From contig NZ_VNJK01000003.1 of assembly GCF_007786455.1 (NCBI RefSeq), positions 372,001-436,000 of the forward strand: 64,000 nt of DNA, in the 5' to 3' direction. Position 1 is the stretch's first letter, and every line of letters starts with the position of its first letter. Under the pieces are notes generated by a model. The model made no database searches, had not been told where the DNA came from, and saw only the letters and a list, made by a program, of their open reading frames with translations. Below are positions 43,822 to 52,793 of this stretch, piece after piece. The position numbers and the translations under genes are program-made. Source of the DNA: Paenibacillus agilis (GTDB taxonomy: Bacteria > Bacillota > Bacilli > Paenibacillales > Paenibacillaceae).

Positions 43822-44781
43822 TTGAGCGTCATGAAAGCTGTCAATTGGAATCGTCCTGATGACGATTTTACAATTACATTTTGGAATCAAAATATTATGC
43901 AATTTTGGACGGATGATGAAATTCCCTTGTCTGATGATAAAATGTCTTGGCTGACATTGAACGCGGATGAGCAGGATTTATATATGAAGGTACTTGGAGG
44001 GCTCACGCTGCTTGATACGATTCAGGGCGGCGTAGGTATGCCAAAAATTTTGGACCATGTTGAAGGCTTACAGCGTAAAGCGGTGCTCGGGTTCATGGCG
44101 ATGATGGAGCAGATCCATGCTAAGTCCTACAGCAGTATCTTTACTACGCTGGCAACGACTGAAGAGATCGATGGTGTGTTCCGTTGGGTAGAGGAGAATG
44201 CTTGTCTGCAGAAGAAAGCGGAGATGGTATCCGGCTACTACACGAACATTGAGACGAGCAAAGATTTGTACTTGGCAATGTGTGCTTCGGTATTGTTGGA
44301 AAGTTACTTGTTCTATAGCGGTTTCTTCTATCCGCTGTACTTGGCTGGACAAGGCAAGATGACAAGCAGCGGTGAGATTATCGACTTGATTCTTCGTGAT
44401 GAAAGTATCCACGGACTTTACGTGGGTGTGTTGGCACAGGAATTGTTCGCGGAATTGAGCCCTGAAGAGCAAGATGCGGCTACAGCTGAGTTCCAAACGC
44501 TGTTGAAGGAATTGCATGCTAATGAAGAAAAGTACACGGAAGAGCTGTACACGACGATTGGTTTGACAGAAGAAGTGAAAACATTCATCCGCTACAATGC
44601 CAATAAGGCGTTGATGAACCTCGGCATGGAGCCAATGTTCCCAGAGGAAGAGATCAACCCAATCGTGTTCAACGGAATTAGCACGCGTACGAAGCAGCAT
44701 GACTTCTTCTCGAAGAAGGGTAACGGATATGTGCGTGCGATGCATGTTGAACCACTAACAGACGACGACTTCCGCTTCTAG
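43822..44781 (+). CDS. nrdF: Class Ib ribonucleoside-diphosphate reductase beta subunit
   Basis: NrdF holds the dimanganese-tyrosyl radical. The 319-residue protein has the carboxylate and histidine ligands in AMMEQIHAKSYSSIF and LRDESIHGLYVG (two E-x-x-H motifs) and the radical Tyr within the first of these helices (KSYS). The C-terminus binds NrdE (THVEPLTDDDFRF-like end, here HVEPLTDDDFRF). Start TTG 43822 lies eight bases after AGAAGGGAG. An ATG nine bases on is too far from the site. No nrdH glutaredoxin gene is visible in the operon. Confidence 0.95.
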   Translation: MSVMKAVNWNRPDDDFTITFWNQNIMQFWTDDEIPLSDDKMSWLTLNADEQDLYMKVLGGLTLLDTIQGGVGMPKILDHVEGLQRKAVLGFMAMMEQIHAKSYSSIFTTLATTEEIDGVFRWVEENACLQKKAEMVSGYYTNIETSKDLYLAMCASVLLESYLFYSGFFYPLYLAGQGKMTSSGEIIDLILRDESIHGLYVGVLAQELFAELSPEEQDAATAEFQTLLKELHANEEKYTEELYTTIGLTEEVKTFIRYNANKALMNLGMEPMFPEEEINPIVFNGISTRTKQHDFFSKKGNGYVRAMHVEPLTDDDFRF

Positions 44782-44851
44782 TTAAGAAGCGATATATAGC
44801 GATATATAGAAGTGATAATAAGCAGCTGTAAATACGAATCAGTTAAATAGT

Positions 44852-44943
44852 AAAAGCGTTAACGAGGCCACTAGAGGCTGATCTTGTTTGTGAGACAGGG
44901 ATCAGTTCCATGGCAGGGCGTTAACGCTTTTTATTTATGTGTT
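44852..44943 (+). terminator. Long structured terminator after nrdF
   Basis: A 13-bp stem AAAAGCGTTAACG with CGTTAACGCTTTT encloses about 64 nt that contain a second stem (CTGATC with GATCAG). A T tract follows. It lies 70 nt after nrdF. Confidence 0.75.
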
Positions 44944-45011
44944 TATATTTGTGTTTAGACCAAATAAATAGAGCTGCATGAGTGGACAGCGCCTAGTCTG
45001 TCTAGAATCGT

Positions 45012-45187
45012 GGCAATTATGCAGTTATTTTATTTGAAAATGTCCATATTCGGAGGATTATCGTCAAAAATGCATGTATTTAAGCGTCTTTCCCTATTTT
45101 AAGCGCATAATCGAGAAAATAACTGCACATTTGTCCTAATCTATCGCAAAATGACGTTTTCTACATAAAATAGATGCACTTTTGTCC
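45012..45187 (-). repeat. Dispersed intergenic repeat, copy C (176 bp, reverse orientation)
   Basis: On the minus strand it opens GGACAAAAGTGCATCTATTT, carries a second box ACAAATGTGCAGTTATTTTC and ends AAATAACTGCATAATTGCC, in the same order and nearly the same length as copy A (20955-21131). It lies in the 450-bp gap between nrdF and a lipoprotein gene. The rest of this gap holds the nrdF terminator. Confidence 0.85.
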
Positions 45188-45235
45188 GTACCGTGTAAGG
45201 TTTATTAGCTCGTTTATTACCTTTTATGTGTAGGA

Positions 45236-45739
45236 TTAAAATCCAACGGTTATTTGTTCGCGCACATTATCTTCATCCCATGTGATTGTAAAAGTAACGT
45301 TTTTCTTGAAGGAGGCTAATTTCTCATCGGCGTCAAAGGCTACAAGATATCTCAATTCAGTCTCATCGTTACTCTTCAGATGAGAGCCTTTTATCCCGAT
45401 GAAAGATGCATGAAAGTAGTTTAATGGAGTAGGTTCATTGATTTTTACGTCTAAGTTGGAAGCTTGTTTGATGCCTTCATTTTTTATTCGAACGATGATA
45501 TCAAGAAGCTTGATGTCGCCAACGTTCTTAGACAATACAGACGGTTCGAGTTTCATAATCTCGTCTATATCTGATACTACTCTATAGTCGGGAGATATAA
45601 ACAGCTCGGCGCCTTCTTTACTTTGTTCAATCCGATCTATTATTGTAGGGTGTTTCATATCATTCTGGGTGCATGCCGCGGTAACGAGTACTATTGCTAG
45701 CATCGATCCTAGTCGTAGGTATTTTTTAATAGCCAACAA
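45236..45739 (-). CDS. Putative lipoprotein of unknown function
   Basis: The 167-residue protein starts at TTG, eight bases after GGAGG, and has a lipobox VTAAC (cysteine near residue 23). The mature part looks like a small beta-sandwich (LLDIIVRIKNEGIKQASNLD, VTFTITWDEDNVREQITVGF), reminiscent of extracellular Ig-like or DUF4352-type folds. I cannot assign a function. It precedes no obvious partner. The kinase-like gene next to it on the same strand is 58 nt upstream. Confidence 0.7.
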   Translation of the reverse strand: MLAIKKYLRLGSMLAIVLVTAACTQNDMKHPTIIDRIEQSKEGAELFISPDYRVVSDIDEIMKLEPSVLSKNVGDIKLLDIIVRIKNEGIKQASNLDVKINEPTPLNYFHASFIGIKGSHLKSNDETELRYLVAFDADEKLASFKKNVTFTITWDEDNVREQITVGF

Positions 45740-45797
45740 CCGCTATTCCTCCTCTATTTTGAACAAATCTATCACATCATTTGATCGATATTTAATC

Positions 45798-46322
45798 CTA
45801 AAATGGATGGGTATCAGCTTTTTCAACTTCCTTCAACACGTTAGAGGCATCTGAGATTTTTCGGAAAATGATGATCTTCTTCCCGCTACCATACTCCGCT
45901 ATCTTTTGCTCAATTGCAGGCTTACTGTTTTTTCTAAAATTCCATACCCATTTTATAAACGCCCAATCCAGCTTTTCCTCACAGCCTTCATTCATATCCG
46001 TTCTTGTTTTTCCATGAAATTGGATACGTCTCTTAATGACTCGATAAGTGTTCAAAATGGGTGGGAGATCGAAAAATACGATGATTTCCGCTTCTTTCAT
46101 TCTAATATCCAGCGACCTGTTATAGTTCCCGTCTATTATCCAGTCTTCCTCCTTCACAAGATTGGTCATAAACAAATTCCACTCTTCATTAGGTGTTGCA
46201 ACCCAACCAGGTCGCCAGTAATAGGTATCCAAATGATAGATAGGTACATGTGTGAGAGTACCGAGCTTTCTGGCAAATGTGGATTTCCCTGAACCGGGAG
46301 ATCCGATAATCATAATTTTCAT
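45798..46322 (-). CDS. P-loop nucleotide-binding protein, adenylate-kinase-like (topology modulation FlaR-like)
   Basis: The 174-residue protein begins with a Walker A loop (MIIGSPGSGKSTFARKL). YHLDTYYWRPGWVATPNEEW and DWIIDGNYNRSLDIRM follow, the pattern of the DNA topology modulation/FlaR-like small kinases. A charged C-terminal lid (YRVIKRRIQFHGKTRTDM) completes the fold. It probably phosphorylates a small substrate. The name is historical. The ribosome binding site AGGAG lies 13 bases from the ATG, which is rather far. Confidence 0.8.
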   Translation of the reverse strand: MKIMIIGSPGSGKSTFARKLGTLTHVPIYHLDTYYWRPGWVATPNEEWNLFMTNLVKEEDWIIDGNYNRSLDIRMKEAEIIVFFDLPPILNTYRVIKRRIQFHGKTRTDMNEGCEEKLDWAFIKWVWNFRKNSKPAIEQKIAEYGSGKKIIIFRKISDASNVLKEVEKADTHPF

Positions 46323-46400
46323 GAGTAGGGCTCATCTCCTGTTCGGAAAAGGTAAGGGGTTTATATTCTATACTAGCTTCCATGGATGAACAATGTTTGT

Positions 46401-46464
46401 TTTTAACCTGAATTTAAACTTCAGGTTTCTCTTATTTAACTTTGGCCATCTAAACTTACATTAT
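46401..46464 (+). promoter_or_regulatory. Promoter region of esterase paralogue 1 (duplicated element)
   Basis: This 64-bp segment matches 49366-49429 upstream of paralogue 2 at 56 positions. It has an inverted repeat (ACCTGAA-TTTAAAC-TTCAGGT) and a possible promoter, TTAACT with CATTAT 17 nt on. It lies about 115 nt before the start. Confidence 0.6.
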
Positions 46465-46578
46465 GGGAAGCAGAAAGAACAATTAGAATAAGCAGATAAA
46501 TGAAAGAACAAATAATCGGATGAATGAAAGAACGATAGAAACCAATGATACATAACTATGAAAAAGGTGGGAATGAGA

Positions 46579-48072
46579 ATGAACACAACGATGATGCAAG
46601 CTAATAATTCAAACAAAGTGTGGCGTGGACGCTTAAAGGCTATGCTGCTTACGGTAACGATGACGGCAACGGTAATGACTGCTTGGCTCGGTCCAGTTAG
46701 CTCTGTGCGGGCTCAATCAGCAACTGCGGGTGCAGTTGTCGCACAACAGGGAGTGGCTTCGGCGCAGCAAGTGACTGTACAGCCAGCTGCAGCAGACAAA
46801 GCACGCACTTATCCGCAAGCAATGGCGGATTGGACATCTTGGATCAAGGATAATGCTTATGCACTAGATTCCATTGAACCAGAAAAAATGGAGTTCGGCA
46901 GCGGTACAATTGCGAAAAAAGAGTTTGATGATTTACAAATGCTGAAGCCATTGCTGCAATCGAAACGAATTGTTTACCTTGGTGAAAGTACACATGGTGC
47001 GGCACAATTTAATAGTGTGAAAACAAGACTTATTCAGTTTTTGCATCAAGAAATGGGATATAACATACTTGCTTTTGAAAGCGGCTTAGGTGATGTTGCA
47101 GCTGCGCAAGGTAAGTTAACCAGCGGCACAGTAGAAGCAGCGATGAAACAATCCATTTTTCCAGTATGGTGGACAGAAGAAACATTGCCGCTCTTTCAAT
47201 ATATGAAAGATACACAATCCCAAAAGCAGCCGCTTCGTATGGCAGGCTTTGATATGCAGGATTATAAATTCAAAGTAGAAGATTGGCTACATGACGAGGC
47301 TCTCGTTAAAGAATTTAATGAAGCAGAGAAGCAGCTGCGTGAAGCGGGTGACGATCTGAAAGCCTATCAGAAGGTAAAGCCTAATGCGATCAAGACCTTT
47401 GAAAAGGTGAAGCAGCAGGTGAAACCGAGTGCAGAGCGCTTGAAGAAAGCATATCCAGATGAGCCTCATATTGTTAAGTTGATGGAGCGTGCGTTGAAGG
47501 TACAGATTGACGTTATTAACGAATATAATGAGCTGAGCATTCGTGGTCAGGTAGATGCGACGCAAGGTAAATACGATACGATGCTGCAATCATTCGCATG
47601 GCGCGATAAAATGATGGCGGCGAATCTGGTGTGGCTCGCAGAAGAAGTATATCCGACAGAAAAAATCATTGTATGGGCACATAATGATCATATCCGAAAA
47701 GCTCATTCCGAAGTCGAAGGCACGCCATTCACAGTGAAGTTTATGGGAGAATTGATGCCGGAAGATTATAAGAAGTACAGCTATGTTCTTGGACTTTATA
47801 TGGCTAGCGGTGAGACGGCTGATAATGGTGGCAATAAGAAGGATGTTGTCAAATTTGAGCCAGGTTCGATGGAATCGATTCTGTCTGCATCCAATCAGCC
47901 ATATACGTTCGTAGATTTGCGCTATCAGCGTGAGGCACGGGGGAACTCTTGGATGTTCGAACCTGTAACTACTTACAGCTGGGGATCAATGCCGGAGAGT
48001 ATGAACGTGCGTGAGCAATACGATGGGATTTTGTTAATTGATAAAGTTAAGGCACCGAAATATGTGAAATAG
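46579..48072 (+). CDS. Exported erythromycin-esterase-family protein, paralogue 1
   Basis: The 497-residue protein has a signal peptide (MNTTMMQANNSNKVWRGRLK, then a hydrophobic run and cleavage near VRAQS) and a short linker. The erythromycin-esterase fold follows: RIVYLGESTHGAAQF (catalytic Glu-His pair region), YNILAFESGLGDVAAAQG, and the late motif IVWAHNDHIRKA. Because it is secreted, cytoplasmic macrolide hydrolysis is unlikely. The family also includes enzymes of unknown substrate. ATG 46579 follows AAAGGTGG. A hairpin terminator is 36 nt downstream, and the same family is repeated at 49.5 and 51.2 kb. Confidence 0.85.
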   Translation: MNTTMMQANNSNKVWRGRLKAMLLTVTMTATVMTAWLGPVSSVRAQSATAGAVVAQQGVASAQQVTVQPAAADKARTYPQAMADWTSWIKDNAYALDSIEPEKMEFGSGTIAKKEFDDLQMLKPLLQSKRIVYLGESTHGAAQFNSVKTRLIQFLHQEMGYNILAFESGLGDVAAAQGKLTSGTVEAAMKQSIFPVWWTEETLPLFQYMKDTQSQKQPLRMAGFDMQDYKFKVEDWLHDEALVKEFNEAEKQLREAGDDLKAYQKVKPNAIKTFEKVKQQVKPSAERLKKAYPDEPHIVKLMERALKVQIDVINEYNELSIRGQVDATQGKYDTMLQSFAWRDKMMAANLVWLAEEVYPTEKIIVWAHNDHIRKAHSEVEGTPFTVKFMGELMPEDYKKYSYVLGLYMASGETADNGGNKKDVVKFEPGSMESILSASNQPYTFVDLRYQREARGNSWMFEPVTTYSWGSMPESMNVREQYDGILLIDKVKAPKYVK

Positions 48073-48108
48073 ATGAACTAGATAATTTGATAGCATCTAG
48101 GTAAAGTA

Positions 48109-48141
48109 AGCGCTGAATCAGATGAGATTCAGCGCTCTTTT
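48109..48141 (+). terminator. Intrinsic terminator after esterase paralogue 1
   Basis: AGCGCTGAATC pairs perfectly with GATTCAGCGCT, followed by CTTTTGTG. Confidence 0.8.
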
Positions 48142-48227
48142 GTGTTTAGTAGTGGATATAACAAGGATAAATGTTAGATACCACGTGGACAAAAATATGA
48201 GATAAGAGAGAGGTAAGTTGATATTCG

Positions 48228-49247
48228 TTAGTTGTTTGCTTTCTGCGAAGTTTGTGGTGTGAACACGTTACCTAGAACAGGCTGTTCTTGCTCAATTGCT
48301 TCTCGCATCCGCTCCAATGCTGCTTGTGTTCCCTCGTCTAGCTGCTCCCAGTTCGTATTTGCTTTGAAATACATATACGAATACAGTCTACGATAATTCA
48401 ATAGGAATGGAATCTGTTCAAGCTGCTGCTGCGTTAATGGCTGATAGGTAGTGGCATATCCTTTGCTAAATGAGTCCATAAATGATACTATCCAGTGTGC
48501 TTTTTCTGCCGGATCGGAAATACACGCGAACTGCATAGAGTGATAAAGAGTGATGGCGATATCATAGCTGTACCAATGATAGAGACAGTCGCCAAAATCG
48601 AATAAGACGAGCTCTCCTTCATGTACATAGAAGTTATGTGGATGCAGATCATGATGGACAAGACCATAGCTGTTTGGATCAGTCGGCCAGCTTTTCAGCT
48701 TGTTCACATAGGTAGTCCATTGTGAAAGAACTGCGTTGCTAACAGGGGGAGGAGAATGAATGAACGCCTCATCATACCAATCTATTCGTCTACTAGCGCC
48801 TGTTACAGTCTCCATTTCTGCTGCTGCACGATGCATATTTCCCATTGCTTCTCCTATTTTGTAGAATAGAGCATTGTTCCATGCTTCCTCTTGCTCGTCT
48901 TGGAGCAGCTTGCCTGCTGCTTTCTCGTAAACGACAGCTAAATAATCCCCCACATCCAGCTGTATTTCCTCAACCCATAGATCTTGCCGTGAGTAAATAG
49001 GCATTGTAATCCGAATTCCCTGCTGCGACAAATAGGCCATCCATGTTAGCTCACCAACTAGCTGTGAGTGATCGTTAGGAGATGTGTACGTATACAATTT
49101 TAAGATTACCGTTTCTTCATTCCGCTCAAAAGAAAATACATTGTTAGCAAATCCGCCGAGCGCCTGAATGGAAGAAGGATCGCCGCCATATCGTCGACAA
49201 GCTTCTTCTAATAAAGATGAGGACCAATTGTTTTGTTCCAATACCAT
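48228..49247 (-). CDS. APH-like phosphotransferase
   Basis: The 339-residue protein has the aminoglycoside-phosphotransferase/choline-kinase fold: a nucleotide-binding N-lobe (LGGFANNVFSFERNEETVILKLYT), the Brenner motif GLVHHDLHPHNFYV (catalytic Asp and Asn), and the metal-binding LVLFDFGDCLYHWYSYD. It starts at ATG just after GGAGGTGG. Its relatives act on small molecules such as homoserine, choline or spore-coat substrates. Antibiotic phosphorylation is only one possibility and is not supported by anything specific here. It is divergent from paralogue 2 of the esterase family. Confidence 0.85.
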   Translation of the reverse strand: MVLEQNNWSSSLLEEACRRYGGDPSSIQALGGFANNVFSFERNEETVILKLYTYTSPNDHSQLVGELTWMAYLSQQGIRITMPIYSRQDLWVEEIQLDVGDYLAVVYEKAAGKLLQDEQEEAWNNALFYKIGEAMGNMHRAAAEMETVTGASRRIDWYDEAFIHSPPPVSNAVLSQWTTYVNKLKSWPTDPNSYGLVHHDLHPHNFYVHEGELVLFDFGDCLYHWYSYDIAITLYHSMQFACISDPAEKAHWIVSFMDSFSKGYATTYQPLTQQQLEQIPFLLNYRRLYSYMYFKANTNWEQLDEGTQAALERMREAIEQEQPVLGNVFTPQTSQKANN

Positions 49248-49365
49248 CCACCTCCATGGATGAAGCGTAGCATAGATGAATGATGGATATCAAAGGGTGG
49301 CGTTGCCCCTAGTTGTTCTAAATTCAAATGATGATTCTGTAGGTAGATGTGTCTCCTAGTTATAT

Positions 49366-49429
49366 TTTTAACCTGAATTTAAACTTGAAGTATCTCCCAT
49401 TTAACTTTGGGGGTCTAAACTTACATTAT
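49366..49429 (+). promoter_or_regulatory. Promoter region of esterase paralogue 2 (duplicated element)
   Basis: It aligns without gaps to 46401-46464, with the same TTAACT and CATTAT boxes 17 nt apart. The left arm of the inverted repeat is kept (ACCTGAA), but the right arm is changed to TTGAAGT. Confidence 0.6.
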
Positions 49430-49523
49430 ACGAGCAACAAGAACAAGATAGTTGAACTAGTAGATTAACGTAATGGTAGAAAACGATTCATACATACATC
49501 ACTTTTAGAAGAGGGGATTGAAG

Positions 49524-51035
49524 ATGAGCACGATGATGATGCAAACTAACAATTCAAATAAAGCATGGCGTAGACGCCTGCAAGTAATGCTCTTAACGGT
49601 AACGATGACGGCAATGGTTATGACGACTTGGCTCGGGTCTATTAGCTCAGCTCAGGCACAAGCATCAGCAGCGCAACCAGCACAGAAATCTGAACAAGCA
49701 GCGAAACAGGGTGAGCAAGCCAAAGGACAGGTTGAGCATAAAACAGATAGTAAAGCTCGTACCTATAAGGAGTCTATCGCAGATTGGAAGAAGTATGCGA
49801 ATGACCATGCTTATGCTCTGAAATCGATTCAACCGGAGAAGCGGGTGAATGGCTCGATACCGGCAAGTAATTTTGAAGACCTCGATATGTTAATTCCTTT
49901 GCTAGCAGATAAGCGCATTGTTTACTTGGGTGAAAGTACTCATGGTGCTGCAGAATTTAACTCGGCGAAGACGCGTTTGATTCAATATTTGCATCAGCAG
50001 CTTGGCTATAACATGGTTGCGTTCGAAAGTGGTCTTCCTGATGCAGCTATTGCTCAAGGGAAAATGAAGAGTAAGTCGGCTGAAGATACGATGAAACGGT
50101 CTATTTTCAAAGTGTGGTGGACGGAAGAAACACTTCCTTTGTTCCAGTATATGAAGGATACGCAAGATAGCGAGCGGCCGCTTCGGTTAGTGGGCTTCGA
50201 CATTCAATGGAACGCACCTCTCCTTAAGGATGCTGTATGGTTGAAGGACAAGCAACTTCAAGAGAAAGTAATAAAGGCAGAAACTGATTTACTCGAATGG
50301 AGAAACAGTAAAGATTTAGCGGGCTATCGTAAAGTGAAGCCAGAACTACTTAATTTGTATAAAAAATTATTGACGCAAGTGGCGGCTCACGAAGGCGCAT
50401 TGAAGAAAGAATATCCGAACGAACCAAAAATTGTGGTACTGATGAAACGTGCGGTCGAGGATCGGATTCGCTTTATTAACGAATATGTTGAAATTAATAT
50501 TGAAGGTAATATCGTCGTTGAAAAAGGAGACATGTTGGCCGTATTTCGTGCTACAGAATGGCGTGACCGTGCTATGGCAAATAATTTGATTTGGCTTGCG
50601 ACAGAGGTATATCCAACGGAGAGGTTCATTGTATGGGCTCATAATGGTCACATTAGCAAGGCACAATCTCAAATTTACACTTTTGATGGCGCTCATAAAT
50701 GGATGGGCGAGCTTATGCCGAAGGTGCTGCAGCGTCAAAGCTACGTGATGGGATTGTACATGGGGAGTGGAGAGTCAGCAGATAACGAGACTAGAGAAGC
50801 GATCCCTGTAAGTCCTTTGTTACCAGGGGCGTTAGAAGATATTTTATCAGGAGCGAAGCAGCCTTACACGTTTATGGATTTGCGCTACCGTGACAATGAG
50901 CGAGGAAACTCTTGGATGTTTGAGCGTGTATTTGCCTATGATTGGGGAAATATGCCGACTTTGATTGTACCGCGTCAACATTATGATGGTATTTTGCTTA
51001 TCGATAAAGTAAAGCTGCCTCGTTATATTAAATAG
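49524..51035 (+). CDS. Exported erythromycin-esterase-family protein, paralogue 2
   Basis: The 503-residue protein is a close relative of paralogue 1, with the same signal-peptide start (MSTMMMQTNNSNKAWRRRLQ) and cleavage near SAQAQ. Its catalytic motifs are IVYLGESTHGAAEF, FESGLPDAAIAQG and IVWAHNGHISKA. A Lys/Gln-rich linker of about 30 residues separates the signal sequence from the fold. ATG 49524 follows GAGGGGATTGAAG. No terminator separates it from paralogue 3, which lies 165 nt further on, so the pair may be transcribed together from the duplicated promoter. Confidence 0.85.
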   Translation: MSTMMMQTNNSNKAWRRRLQVMLLTVTMTAMVMTTWLGSISSAQAQASAAQPAQKSEQAAKQGEQAKGQVEHKTDSKARTYKESIADWKKYANDHAYALKSIQPEKRVNGSIPASNFEDLDMLIPLLADKRIVYLGESTHGAAEFNSAKTRLIQYLHQQLGYNMVAFESGLPDAAIAQGKMKSKSAEDTMKRSIFKVWWTEETLPLFQYMKDTQDSERPLRLVGFDIQWNAPLLKDAVWLKDKQLQEKVIKAETDLLEWRNSKDLAGYRKVKPELLNLYKKLLTQVAAHEGALKKEYPNEPKIVVLMKRAVEDRIRFINEYVEINIEGNIVVEKGDMLAVFRATEWRDRAMANNLIWLATEVYPTERFIVWAHNGHISKAQSQIYTFDGAHKWMGELMPKVLQRQSYVMGLYMGSGESADNETREAIPVSPLLPGALEDILSGAKQPYTFMDLRYRDNERGNSWMFERVFAYDWGNMPTLIVPRQHYDGILLIDKVKLPRYIK

Positions 51036-51200
51036 TTGTGCAAGACATAGACAGTTAAATAGACAGTAAGATGTGGTAACTTGAATGGATAGAAATATCC
51101 TATTTCCAAATAAGAAAGCACAAAATGTCAAGACGGTCATCTTGTATAACTGCTAGGATGTAAGCAAGAAAAAAATACCGTATTTAGGGAGTTGAACCTT

Positions 51201-52697
51201 ATGAAACCATCGAAATCAACTCACACATCCAAGCCGTTATCTACAAGATGTCGTCGTTTTGTTTTGCTTATGCTGACAGTGGCAGTAGCGTTAACATCCG
51301 TAAGTTATGCTGTAGCACCGAGCAATATTGCTTCTGCTCAAAGTAATCCGGAATCCAAGCAGGGAAAGCACAGTGAGCAGCAAGCAGATCAAAAAGCAGA
51401 CCAAAAAGCCCGCATCTATCCGGAGGCTATTGCCGATTGGAAGAAGTATGTGAGTGACCATGCCTATGCTTTGAAATCGATTCTGCCAGAGAAACGAGTA
51501 GATGGAGCAATTCCAGAAAGTAATTTTCAAGATCTTGATATGTTGATTCCCTTGCTAGCGGATAAACGTATCGTCTATTTAGGTGAGAGTAGTCATGGAG
51601 CTGCTGAATTTAACTCAGTCAAGACGCGTCTGATTCAATATTTGCATCAGCAGCTTGGTTATAATTTTGTTGCCTTCGAAAGCGGTCTGCCCGATGCAGC
51701 AATAGCGCAAGGTGAAATGAAGAGCAAAACGGCTGAAGAGACGATGAAACGCTCTATTTTCAAAGTATGGTGGACGGAAGAAACACTTCCTTTGTTCCAA
51801 TATATGAAGGATACGCAGGACAGCCAGCAGCCGCTTCGTTTGCTAGGCTTCGATATTCAACTACAGACTCCGCTCCTTAAGGACGCACAGTGGTTAAAAG
51901 ATAAGAAGCTCCAAGAAGAAGTTATGCAGGCAGAAGCTGATCTGTCCAAATGGAGCCGTGGTAAGGATTTAGCGGGCTACCGTAAGGTGAGGCCAGAACT
52001 TCTTACTTTGTATAAAAAATTATTAGAGCAAGTGGAATCTCATGCAGACGAGCTAAAGAAACAATATCCGGATGAGCCCAAAATTACAGTGCTGATGAAA
52101 CGTGCGGTCGAGGATCGTATTCGGCTTATTAACGAGTTTGTTGAAATCAATATTAACGTTAATATTGATACTGAAAAAGGTAATATGATGGCGATGTATC
52201 GGGCAACGGAATGGCGAGATCGTGCCATGGCGAACAATTTAATTTGGCTTGCTACTGAAGCCTATCCAGAAGAAAAATTTATTGTTTGGGCTCATAATGC
52301 CCACATTAGCAAAGCGCAATCTCAGACTTATGTTCCTTTCACCCATAAGTGGATGGGCGAGCTCATGCCGAAGGAACTCCAGCATCAAAGCTACGTCATG
52401 GGACTATATATGGCAAGCGGGGAATCTGCTGATAATACAAGACAACCGATTTCGGTATTGCCTTTAATCCCGGGTTCTTTAGAGGATATTTTATCTGGAG
52501 CGAAGCAGCCTTACACGTTTATGGATTTGCGCTATCGTGATAATGAGCGTGGGAACTCTTGGATGTTTGAACGCGTAGTGTCTTATATTTGGGGAAATGG
52601 ACCGTCTTTGATTGTTCCGCGTCATCATTATGACGGTGTCCTGCTTATTGATAAAGTTAAATTGCCGAAGTATTTGCCTAATTCCCCAAAGTCTTAA
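51201..52697 (+). CDS. Exported erythromycin-esterase-family protein, paralogue 3
   Basis: The 498-residue protein has a different signal peptide (MKPSKSTHTSKPLSTRCRRF and a hydrophobic run, cleavage near IASAQS). Its mature part is closest to paralogue 2: IVYLGESSHGAAEF has Ser for Thr in the GESTHG motif, then FESGLPDAAIAQG and IVWAHNAHISKA follow. It has no copy of the duplicated promoter upstream, which fits read-through from paralogue 2. ATG 51201 follows AGGGAGTTGAACCTT. A terminator follows. Confidence 0.85.
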   Translation: MKPSKSTHTSKPLSTRCRRFVLLMLTVAVALTSVSYAVAPSNIASAQSNPESKQGKHSEQQADQKADQKARIYPEAIADWKKYVSDHAYALKSILPEKRVDGAIPESNFQDLDMLIPLLADKRIVYLGESSHGAAEFNSVKTRLIQYLHQQLGYNFVAFESGLPDAAIAQGEMKSKTAEETMKRSIFKVWWTEETLPLFQYMKDTQDSQQPLRLLGFDIQLQTPLLKDAQWLKDKKLQEEVMQAEADLSKWSRGKDLAGYRKVRPELLTLYKKLLEQVESHADELKKQYPDEPKITVLMKRAVEDRIRLINEFVEININVNIDTEKGNMMAMYRATEWRDRAMANNLIWLATEAYPEEKFIVWAHNAHISKAQSQTYVPFTHKWMGELMPKELQHQSYVMGLYMASGESADNTRQPISVLPLIPGSLEDILSGAKQPYTFMDLRYRDNERGNSWMFERVVSYIWGNGPSLIVPRHHYDGVLLIDKVKLPKYLPNSPKS

Positions 52698-52731
52698 TCA
52701 AATTTAATAGAATGATGCATTTATAAGAAAA

Positions 52732-52777
52732 GCGATAAGAGTTTCCGCGGATCAGCGGTTTTCTCTTATCGTTTTTT
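52732..52777 (+). terminator. Intrinsic terminator after esterase paralogue 3
   Basis: CGATAAGAG pairs with CTCTTATCG, with CCGC and GCGG inside, followed by TTTTTTG. It also ends just before the convergent transporter gene. Confidence 0.85.
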
Positions 52778-52793
52778 GCATGATCATTCGTAT

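Noticed and set aside
44068..44745. Minus-strand open frame of about 225 codons opposite nrdF
   Set aside because: It is fully inside a well-conserved gene, has unlikely composition rich in Cys, His and Phe, and no start signal.
44852..44864. Cre-like sequence TAAAAGCGTTAACG near nrdF
   Set aside because: It misses two consensus positions and lies in the terminator stem, where its symmetry is explained by the hairpin.
48228..49247. Antibiotic-resistance phosphotransferase together with erythromycin esterases
   Set aside because: The kinase has no feature specific to aminoglycosides and the esterases carry signal peptides, so calling this a resistance island would go beyond the evidence.
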